Shown: one piece after another, positions 14,401 to 26,400 of the stretch
How positions within the stretch are numbered: the first letter of the stretch is position 1
Layout: each line of letters begins with the position of its first letter
Source of the DNA: Acholoe squamosa
Lineage: Eukaryota; Annelida; Polychaeta; Phyllodocida; Polynoidae
NCBI GenBank assembly: GCA_949317995.1
Contig: OX439047.1
Coordinates: forward strand, 32,960,950-33,024,949
Reading direction: 5' to 3'
DNA length: 64,000 nt
The notes under the pieces: model-generated
Seen by the model: only the letters and a program-made list of their open reading frames with translations
Told to the model about the DNA's origin: nothing
Database searches by the model: none
Position numbers and translations under genes: made by a program

Positions 14401-17400
14401 CTAGACTCCCAGTGTTTTCTCACACACCGCAAGGAGGCACTAGCACTCTCCGCTGACGTCCGTCAGGTATGCCCACGTGTGTACTGCTTAGTTTTGATAA
14501 ATCATAATAGGTTGCAAGTAATGTGACTAAGTTAGCAAAACCTTTTGACGCTGAAGATTTTGACTCCAATTATTTGCCTTCTCGGCTGATAGCAATAAGA
14601 AAACACTTGGACATAAAAGTAGGCCTACAGTAATTGGTCTAGAAATATAAAGTACTTCTCTATCATATCATACATGGATGCAAAACTGACCTACTTCATT
14701 TCGATTGTCTTTTAGGACATTTTATATTTTGCTGAGAACAAGACTAGAACAATATCCATGCTCAGACTAAAAGAAGGAGCGTCCCCGGAGGTCATTGTTG
14801 GTGGTACAGGGTCAGTAGAAGGTAGGCTAAGCCAATACTACACTTATATACACGCATTTGTGACATGTCTAACCGCCTACATGCACATACCTCAATTATT
14901 AGAATTAGTAGGCCCAATGTTAAATGAGCCCCGATTCGCAAACAAGTATAAATATAATATCTATATGTGTAACACTTCCAATTTGGGGACCATACTATAA
15001 TCCTATCTATAAAGGATTTCACTAAAAAGTGAAAATAAAAATCACTTTGAAGCATCATGATTATGCTTCACGACTACGATTCTGATACATGGGCCCATTC
15101 CCTTGAAGTGAGCTAACTGGGGGCTATCCTGACGTTTTTAACGGTCTAGCTAGACCCATCCGTGTGCTGACTAACCTGACACATAGCTAAAACACAATGG
15201 CTAAAACAAGGAGAACTAAAAATGCTTCATTTTACAGGCCTTGCTATAGATTGGATATCGTCCAATATCTACTGGACAGACGCCATCTTTAAACAGGTTA
15301 TGGTAGCGCGCTCTGACGGCAGGTTCCAGAAGCAACTTGTTTCCTCAAATCTCGATAAGCCTCGTGGGATTGCGGTTGATCCGATAAATAGGTAAACAAA
15401 CCCCTAGGTAAAATTATAACTCCTAGAATTCTGAGAAAAGCTTTTGATACAGTTCCTATTATCTTTTTTTTTTATCAAGAATTGATTAGATATAGATAAA
15501 TAATAATTTTCCATATAATTTCCACTCATCTCTTCTTAATTGCATCATTATCTATCCATGCTATTCAGGCATCTCTATTGGACAGACGTTGGGCAGAAAC
15601 CCAAAATAGAGAGGTCGGGTTTAGATGGAAGGTCAAGATCAGATTTCGTGTCTGCTGACCTTGGCTCACCTAATCACGTAGTAGTGGACTACAAGACAGC
15701 CTCGTGAGTAACCCATTACCTTTATAATACATTTAGAAGTGCTGTTAGAAAAAAATGAAAGAATTAGGGACCCTAAGACCAATAGTCCATCAGGCCGCCT
15801 CGATCGACTTTGACTGTACATTTTCGACACAAAATTCGACCGAAGAAGCCATGTGGACTATTAATATGTAATGAAAAGCATCCATGGTTTCCACACAATA
15901 TTTCATATAAAATGTAAACAGGACACAATACTTCATATAAACTGCACTGAGGGAGGGTTCTTTTCTTCTCTTACCTTCCACACCATGTGTGAATATATAA
16001 AATAATGGATTTTTGTTCCAGCCTGTGCTGGTCTGACTCAGTGAAGGACAGACTGGAGTGTTTAGGTCTGGATGGTTCGGGGAGGAGGGTGGTAGTGTCT
16101 CAGCCTGGTACAGACATGTACGGACTGGCAGTGTTCCAGGTAAGTATTTTGTGCCAGGTATCATATGAATGAACTAATTCATGATGGTATGAATTAGTAA
16201 AAGGGCAAAGTTAGCTTGATTAAGTGTATATCACTAATACTTTCAAACAAACATATTTTCATATATTGTCCCTCATTCACAGGCCTGTTGATTGTGATAG
16301 AGTCTGGGTTGTAAGGTCTGAGAATTATACAATGAAACAAATTTGAAAAAAAAAATGGGCCGGTGAAATATAGCTCATTCAAATTACAGCATACATAGAC
16401 ATACTGGTTACCCAACTCAAAGCAATATTGTCCCTCATCTAAACCTCCCTTTTATCAAACTATTTTACACACTTGATATTATATATGAATTCTTGTGTCA
16501 GGACTACATTGCATGGACAGACCAAAACACCCGAAATGGACTACACACAGCAATCCGTGACACGGGACAGAAGGTCAGGGGCATCGTCCATCCAGGTGTT
16601 GGCAGAGCCTATGACCTCATCACTTATGACAAATCCTTACAGCCTCTAGTCTCAGGTAAATAAATAAAATGGTGTCTCAAAAGGAAAATGCACATTGCAA
16701 GCATTTATAATTTGCAGACACCAACTTCCTTTCCAGCCGGTTAGTGCATTAATTGACTACCAGGTAGAATATGGCTAGTGCATTAATGCACTATGAGGAT
16801 AGCATATAAAATATATGATAACATAATCCTGGGTCCCACCAAAAATAAGTTGCCATGCAAAAAACAGAGCTGGTTGGAAAGAGTTGTTCAAGCTTTAATT
16901 ATTGTAATGCCTATTATTTCTTACTTACAGGGCCATGTGAAGAGCAAAATGGCGGATGTGAACATTTGTGTTTAGCAGTTCCTGGCACACAATCTTCAAC
17001 CTACAAGTGTGACTGTGCCATGGGGTTTGTGAAAGCTGCCAACGGTCAGAGCTGTATGGCAGGTACACCATGTACATCTGTCAAATAAAACACAGATAGA
17101 TCTATTTCTCATTGTAATGTGGTTATGAATATTTAAGTCGAAGGATGTAGGGTGGATTTGGGGTGTCGGCATAGGAATGGTCCTGTGTTACAAGTCGGCA
17201 TATTTGTATTGATGGGATGGTGGGGGAAATGGTGACAGCATTCATAGAAGGATGTGATATGGTATCAGAAACTTTGGGTGTAGATATGAGTCTAAATGTC
17301 AGGCTGATAGAGCTGTATATCGGAATGAGAAACATTACTAAAAATACTCTACCAAAGCTCACAAAGTACGATGTGTGTTGTATAACTGTACTCAAATCCC

Positions 17401-20400
17401 CATTATATGATTCTGGAGGTTGCACATTAGTGTACTACGGAAATTTGTCATGAAGGCAGGTTTAGATTGTCGAATTTCCCCATAACATTTCCCCCACACA
17501 TTGTTAACCCTTTCGTGCCCAGAATTATTTTAAGGAAGCTGATCTATTCAACAAATTTGACATAGTAGAGGTTATTACCTATATCATGTTCACATTAAAG
17601 TACTGATTCAAATGGTAACAAGGGAAGTTAGATAGCTTACAGAAAATGTAATATGAAACATATGTTAGAGTGTTATTTGAGTCAGTAGGGAATGATGATG
17701 GTACATGAAGTTGAAAAATGCTGATTCTGATGAAGGCACACAGAAAATCCTTTTTTTTTTTTTTTTTTATCTATTTATTCTTTATTTTGGTGTAGAATAG
17801 GCTATTTTGAGAATTCATAAATCATTGTTTTAACATTTCAAAGATGGCCGTATTTATTGAAATTGAACTAAAATACATATTATAATTGGATTCCTTGGAC
17901 AATATCACATGAAAAATATTTCATGAATATTTTTGGTATTTTTATTAATATTTTTGTGTATTTCTGTATTCCCCCTGTATTCTTATGGCAGAGCGCGCAC
18001 TTTTCATGCAGTTTAAGCCTTTTTGAAATCAATTATTTGCCCCCATAGGATTTATCAATAAACATATATCTAATGTACAATGACATATTTGGTACCGTTG
18101 GAAATCCCTTGACATCACAAGACTTCTGATATTAAAATTATCCTAATCCGATCAATATCAAAGCCATGGTGGTCTGTTGAACCTATATACATGCTTAAGA
18201 GCGCACTTTTGCTATTCTACGCACGTAAGGGTTAATGGATAGATTTGTGAACATTCCGAATATCAATAATAGAAGTAGAATAATTATCTAGTATATTCTA
18301 CAGACTATAACCAATGACACCTTTCTCTATTGCATTGACTAATAACTCATAGGCCTATAGATATGTGTACTGTGGTGCATTTTCAGATAGGTGATGAAAT
18401 ATAATTCTTCTTTCCGAAACTTCAATACAGATGCCTACTATGACAACTTCGTGTTGTTCACGGACACCTACCACAAACAGATCTATCAGATGGCTCTAGG
18501 GTCTGGAGCCTTCCACGCTGTCCCACTGGAGGAGCACGCTAATCCTATTGCGGTAGACTACGACCCCTTACATCGCCGTGTCTATTGGACTGATGTCGCT
18601 GAAAAGGTCATCAAATGTGCCTTCCTCAATGGAAGTAGGGAAACAGTGGTCCGCCGTTTTGACAAGAGTATGACGCTTTTACTATAGTGCATCCCTGTTG
18701 TTAATTTTGGAATCGATATCTGTTACTCTTCATAATTATTTTTGCTTTTATACACTTACACTTGTTAATGTTAAACGTCAAATTCCATGATGTTCTCTTA
18801 CATCGACCTTAATCATATTCACCGTTTGGTTAGGCCTATAAGTTCCCTTCCATATCATCCTAAGTCATTCGACCATTGACTTCTAGATGGATATAAAGTT
18901 ACAAAGCAGAAATATATCTCAGGGTCTAGCCAATGTGACTTTTCCTCATTATTTTTGGAAGCGGGAAAACATTGTGGAATTACTTTGTCAGAGAGTGTCT
19001 TAAGAATATGATTTCGCTAAACTAAGGATCTCATCTTTGTTCTTCAAAAAGAATCTGTACCTGACGGATTGGCTGTTGAACCCATATCGAGGCTGGCTTA
19101 TTACACGGACGCTGGCGTAAAGGTCATTGGTGCGGTTACCATGGATACGGGATACAATCACATGATCATAACGGACAAATTAGACCAACCCCGGGCTATT
19201 GTTCTGGATCCCGGACGTGGGTGAGTGGACATACTAGGATGTTGCCCTTTATATTCCTCTGGAATCCTAAGATATAGTATCACTGGCAGAAAGCTTGTCA
19301 GTGTGCATGTAATAATAACATTTGATTATCTAATTGTTGGACATTTTTTCATCGGATACACGTTAACAATATCGCTAAAGACAAAGGGGATATACCTACC
19401 CTCCAAAATTCTGATAACCATAATCATGATCAAATTGAGTCTCCAATAACAAACGCAATCATTTTATCTTTCTCATGGCTTATTTTTCACTGCTTTCCAA
19501 CAGACACATGTATTGGACGGACTGGGGTCTCCACTCTCGTATAGAGAAGGCTGGAATGGATGGTAGCTCCCGGAAACGGCTGGTGAACACCGGGTTGGGT
19601 GCCTGGCCAAACGGACTAGCCATTGACCCTAAGAGTAAGTTAATTAATGCCTGTACCATAGATATAGATCAATGAATTAGCGATCCATGTCAATTGTTCA
19701 AAAATACTCACAGAAAAGACTAACATCACTTTACCTCATATGATTGGTGTTTTACTTTACCGTTGGTCTATACATATAGAGATAAACACAATTCCTTGGT
19801 CTATCATCAGATTTATAGTCCTACCATCACATATTTATCATATTTGTATGTTCATCTTCCTAAATGTAGGCTTACCCCTTTCTCCCTCATCATTTGGGCT
19901 CTGAATGGGGGCTCCCCATGTCACATGTCAATTTCTAAAAATGCCCATGTCACTGCGTCGAAGTTAGTTGTCCAGACTCATAACATGTGTACATGCATTA
20001 TTTTGTTACACATTCACATTGAAACAACAAAGATTTGGTGTACTCTGTAATTTCTTATTCATTAGAAAAAAACCCCTCTAAATTCATCAACACCTCTGAC
20101 TTAGGTGAGCGTCTGTTCTGGTGTGATGCGCGCGCAGACCGGATAGAGATGTGTGACCTTGAGGGAGGTAGCCGTCGGGTGCTATACAGAGACACCCAGT
20201 CTCACTTCTTTGGTATAGCAACCCTAGCTGGAACAGTGTTCTATACTGACTGGACTAAAAAGTAAGACTTCCGGGTTTTCTTCTAGATGAAAGCCACATT
20301 ACAAAGAATATTTAGTCGAAATAATCTGTACTGCCAGGAACATAAATATAAATGTATATGTTGTTCAGTGAAAACAGAAAATTGTGGTGAATAAAGATAA

Positions 20401-23400
20401 TTAATGGAGAAAAAAGATTTAAACTGTATAATATATACTTCAAGTACCTATACTCACAAACAACCTTATTTTCTTTATACATCGTGCTTCCCTAGCCCAC
20501 TTAAAAGGGTCGATTTCTCCTCTTGCCTATCCCCTCGGATGTGTGTGGTGCACATAATGTGCGTGCACTGACACATCCCTCTGTGAAATTGTGTAATATA
20601 GTTCTCGCCATAAATATGACCTTACCTGTCGGAATGGCTTTAAACATCTATTACTCACTCACTTCTTTATACATCGTTTTTACCTTTTTAGGAGCATCAT
20701 GCAGATAAATACCCTAGTGGACAAGGCAGCACCCAAAGCATTAGGACCTACCCTGTTTGCCAGGATCAACGATATACACATCTACAAGAGCAACTACCTA
20801 GAAAAGCGTAATCACTTCAGTATTATTTATAATGACACTACTGATTTTAGGAATATGAGTCTTCTTCCAGGCCTAGGGTTCTATATACATGTATTAATGT
20901 TATTCTTGCACTTATGATTGCCCTCGCTAGTGGTATATTTGGCACAATTGGGCTAATGGGCTGAATTGTAATTCCAAAACAAAAGTGAACAAAATATGGG
21001 TTTTACCAATTACAATCAGGGGAATTCTGGGTGTTCAGATCAAAGTTGTTTTAATTTCACTGTGGTTCCATGAACAGATGAAAGTTGTGGCGATGAGTTT
21101 ATGGGTCCCCCCCTCCACCCAACCACCTAACAGCTGTCACATGTGATAAAATGATTGTGGTATGAAATGACGATGGTTCACAGAAAATTCTACATACCAA
21201 ACAGAACTCTCATTAGAGCCGTATTGATTTGGGAAATACCCATGTGACAGGAAAAAAAATTAATTTTTAATGCTGAAATGTCAAAAGTTTTTTTAAAACT
21301 GTTACTGCCAAGTGGATTTGGTTAATGCATGTATTCATCTTGGACTGAAAATGTTTACATTCATTTGGGAAAAAGCCCACAAGATTATAGAGTCAGGAGC
21401 CTACGAGTGGGATGGATTTTCACAAGTTTACACAAACAGTTATTCGCCTCTAGATATATGCCACCCAACATTTCTGTCCTGAAAAAGAATGACCACACGA
21501 TTTCTATTTTGGGCTAATCTCTCAATCTTTCCTTACATCCCTCAGGTTACCTTGACAATGCCTGTGGGTACAGGAACGGCGGCTGCTCCCACCTCTGCCT
21601 CCCCATCCCCTCGGGTCGTACATGTGCATGTCCAACTGGGATGACCCTAGTCAATGGGTATAGGTGTATCGTAGGTCTAGGTAAGTAAACTCTGTTCACA
21701 GATAATTCCATAGCCTGTATATGTACAGGACCTTGAGGTAGGTCATTGTAAACAATATTAACTGGTGATTGATATTGTGCTTAGTGGAGATTATTATCTG
21801 TAAATTTCATGTACCGGTAATTGATTTGTCATTCTGTACGGAAGAGGGAACTTTTAACATCATCATTATTCTTTTTTTTTCTTGGGGGGGGGGGCTTTTA
21901 GCAACTACAAGGCGGTCAACAATGTTTTTTCCCTAAATGCACGTGGTTCGTTTTACTTCAAAAATTAACCAGATTGTACATGATTAATTTTTCAGATGTC
22001 AATGAGACGCCAATATCGATGTTTACCACGACCATGAAAATAACATATGGAATCATATCTTCACCAAAACCAATTCACCATATAACCACCCCACTGCCTC
22101 CTACCATCACTACCATCACCACAACTACACCCACTACCAAAACCACTACACCATCAACCACATCATCTGTAATCACCACACCAACCACAACACCAACAGC
22201 ATCAACCACCACATCTCCTCCTACAACCACCACAACATTACCAACCACCACAACATCTACCACTGTCACCACAACCACCACAACATCCCCAACAACACCA
22301 TCACCAACATCATCAAGGGGGACTAGGTACCCATCCAGAGAGCTGCCTATCGACCTGGCCACTCCTGCATCTACCTCCTATGATGTTAAGTATGGGATTG
22401 ATAATGGCATGGATGATCTAGTCATTGACAGATTCACACAGCAACCCCCCTCCAGCAAACAGTCACCTGTTGATGGCCATACAGGTGATGCAGATGTGGA
22501 GGACCCTGGAGGAGGTAAGGGTGGGATGGGAACTACTCCTGGAGTTGTAGACTTAACGGAAACACCTGGAAGTAAAGCACCCACTACTGATTTAAGTCCT
22601 CCATACTACGAGAAACCCACAGATAAATTTGGTAAGTGCAATTCAAGTAAGGTTAGGTTCTGATTGAAATCATTACCAGGGGGTTCAAGAATAAAATATG
22701 CTTTGTGTCAGAATATGGGGTTAGTACCTGAATCCAAAACTATAGTGAACTCGTCGGTGCTACTATCAGGAGACTTGTAATTATTACATTACAAAACATA
22801 AAACGCATTTATGAATGTTTGCATTATCAACTGTTCAGAGAGAGTACACTTTTGATCATGTAGTACGATTCAATCGAAAAGGCATTTCCTTTTGATATCA
22901 AATGTTAATGGAGAATTATTATACTTTACATTTTCAGAGGACTTTGAATTTTCTATGTTTGCTTTACTGGCCATCATCATAGGTGGTATCGTCATGATGT
23001 GTCTCATAGTGGCCAGTGGAATCGTTCTCTATAAGAAAATGTAAGTCTACAATTAGCTAATGCTATGCTACTCTTCTGCTCTACAGAAAGGGATGGGCTA
23101 ATCTTAATACCTGCACTGTAAGAAGTTTATGGTTTATAAAAGGTGGGTGGGTGGGGCCCTACTAGCCTGGTTAGCGAGTTACCTGGGACACAGAAAGCAA
23201 ACCACCTTGCTGAATGGCTCAAGGTCAAGTGAAAAGGATGTCTCATTTGGAGTCCCCCAAGGGTCCATTCTAGGCCCCCTGTTGTTTATATTATATTTAA
23301 ACCAAGTAGTCTCGATTGTGGATCACTGTAGAGTCATGTTATATGCAGATGACATAGTTATATTGTCCAAAGACCACGACCCCATACGGATTAAAGAGCA

Positions 23401-26400
23401 TGTAAAATCTGACCTTGATAAAATAGTTGGTTGGTGTACCACCAGTGGCCTCACCATTAATGCCAGAAAAACGCAAGTAGTTTGTATGGTGGAAAAGAGA
23501 AAGCCCGTGTTGCAGGGTTACAAAACATTACTATTGGCCGAACCATTCTAGAGTGCCCAACCATGTATAAATACCTAGGTGTCAAAATTGACTCTACTTT
23601 GTCCCTAAATGCCCAAATGGCCAATACTAGATCAGTCATTGGGCAGAAATTGTTCATGTTCGGTAAACTGCATTACCTCATGACAGAGAAGGTTGTGGGT
23701 ATAGTTTATAGACACACCATTTTACCATTTTTTGATTACTGCAGCTTTGTGATTGATGGCGCAAATGCTGATAAAAAAACAAAGCTCCAGAGGTTGCAAA
23801 ACAGGGGGCTTAGAATTGTTACAAAGTCCTTCAACATTAAAACCAGTACAGAGGTCCTCCACACCCGGTGTGCTGGCAATCTTTATGTACACGCAAGCCA
23901 CAAAACTGGGCCTAAGGGCCACTGAGACCCAAAGGACCAGAGGTGACGCGAAAATAAAATTCCCCCAGAAGAAACCAAACCTTGAAAAGTTCAAGAAAAG
24001 TCCTTATTACAGTGGTGTCCAACTGTGGAACAGAATTGATTCTAGAGCCAAGAAAGCAAAGACTATCGCAGAATTTAAAACCTTATACAGCAAGTATAAC
24101 CTTGCCCCAGTCTTAATTGGCTAACAGCTAAGAATTACACCATGAGTCCATGGGCTCCTGTCTTTGTTTTGCTGGGTAATCATTGACTTATAGCTGCCCA
24201 TCAACTCTGGTGATATACTATGCGACCATGCACTGGTAGGGATACAACTACATTGAAGTAACGCAAACATATTTCATATTTCACTCTGCTTTGAGCTGAC
24301 CTGACCTTTCTAAAGAGAGCTACAAATGTCCCATAGATGTAGAAAATGCCCACACCGCTGGGAAAATAACTACCATTATCATCACACCTCCACTTCACCT
24401 TAACTCATCCAAATATCTCCTATCTCACTGTCTGGATGGCATCAGCAGTGCACACTTTTATCTTTATCCTACCAACCTCCTTCTCCTACTATTCTATATT
24501 ATTTGAATTCTATCTGCATGACAAAATTATATATTGAATGTAAACTCCAGGAATATACTGTGCCAAGATTTAATTGAGGAAATAAAGGTTCAGCAGCCAC
24601 GTAAAATCATGAAAATGATGTGGTGAAGCTGGAACAAAAAAGAGATGTCTCATGTAAACTCACAGGGGAAAGTGCTGTACTCTAAAATACTGTGACTATT
24701 ACTGTAATACCAAGGCATTGCAGGTGTAGATATATGGTCAGTTCTCATGAAAATGGAGCACATAGCCCAGGGGGAGAAAAACGTACTTGGATTTCTTTTA
24801 TTTCTTATGGGCTGAAAGGCAGCATATAAAGTTAGTTACTCAAAAAATTTGGAACACTAATTATGAAAATTAAAGATTTTATGACACTTTTAGGAAGAAA
24901 ACTGGTGGACCTACGTACAGTGATGAATCTTGTATATGAACATATTAGATGGATTGCTATAGACTAAAATAATTTGCAAGAAAACTTATATAAGTGCTCA
25001 TTCAGTCATAACAACATATTGGCTGGGGGTCTTCATCATTTATATCTATGATAAGTATAGATTGTGGTGCTGGACCTACATATGGTGATGTACCTATGTA
25101 CAGTGATGTCTATGCATTGCAGTCATTATCTTCTCATATTCATTGATTTCTGGTATTGTAACTTTTGCATAGTATTGATCCTTAGTAAATTGAAGTATAT
25201 CAACCAGTTTACATATAACATTAGCTACTTTTATCATTTTATGGCATAGGTTTCCATCATGGACCTGTCCATGGTGATGTACCTACATATGGTGATATTT
25301 CAAGGATTTTTCCCCATAGATTGTAATGTATTTATCCAGTTATGAAAATATTTTGCATTTATATTCCCTGGACCACATGTATTAACATGTTAAGAAATAA
25401 TTCACTAATCAGTGAGCACTCTTCTTTAATCAATGATGTAATGTACCTATGTACGGTGATGCTAAGGGGTACACCACATGCTTGTCAGTCCTATAGGTCA
25501 TTGACAAGTGCATGCTAGAAATAATTTATATTGACATTATATTTGCCCCCATTGAGCCCTAAAAACTGAGACATCTATATATCCCAAGAGGATTTTCTCC
25601 TTGATATTATACTCATTCTAATGTACCTACGTACGGTGAGGCAAATGTTACACAACTACATTTTTCCTTATAGATAATAAGAAAATAATCAAAAATGAGC
25701 TCTGATGGTGTCAAAAGTTTCGTTTTTCAATTCAACAATAGTCCATATGAAAAGTGATACCATGCATCTTATTGTACCTCAAATAAATCACCTAACATGT
25801 TTTACTTATATTTTTCCCAGTTAAAAAACCTCTGAACTATCCACCTTTTGCCCTCTTATTGGCTTAGATTATGTCACTACATAGGCAAAAGTGGGTACCC
25901 ATGGTATGATAATGTTACCAGCCATGTGAATGCATCAACAATATGGTAGTTAGACCCCCTATCAAGTGTACATGGACAGGCAAAGGTATGTTGAGTCTGT
26001 GATCCATTTTCGTGAGAATTGACCATATATGTACAGTGAGTGATCCTGTATAATTACTCTGTTTGCAGTATGCCCTAGGTCAGCCAGTCCCCTAGGGGCC
26101 CTTCAAAGGGTAAACCAAAATAGCCTTACATGTACTTCCCCCCACTGAGGCCAGTAGTATACCATATGTTTAGTATGTATAGTCTTATATTGCACACCTC
26201 AATCCAATATTGTCCCCAGAGCCTGATAATGAATTGCAATATGATAATAACCTCAACAGGTTAAATATAGCATTGTGGACCAATGCTATTGTACAAGATT
26301 ACCTGAGAAGAAACAATCAATGATATGAATACATAACACCATAACTGTGTCTCAATCTAAAATACAAGTCCCTGGACTCTGGGGTTGAAGCTAACATAGG

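Noticed and set aside
22075..22362. Antisense Val-rich ORF in the stalk exon
   Set aside because: It is the complement of the Thr codons in exon 21.
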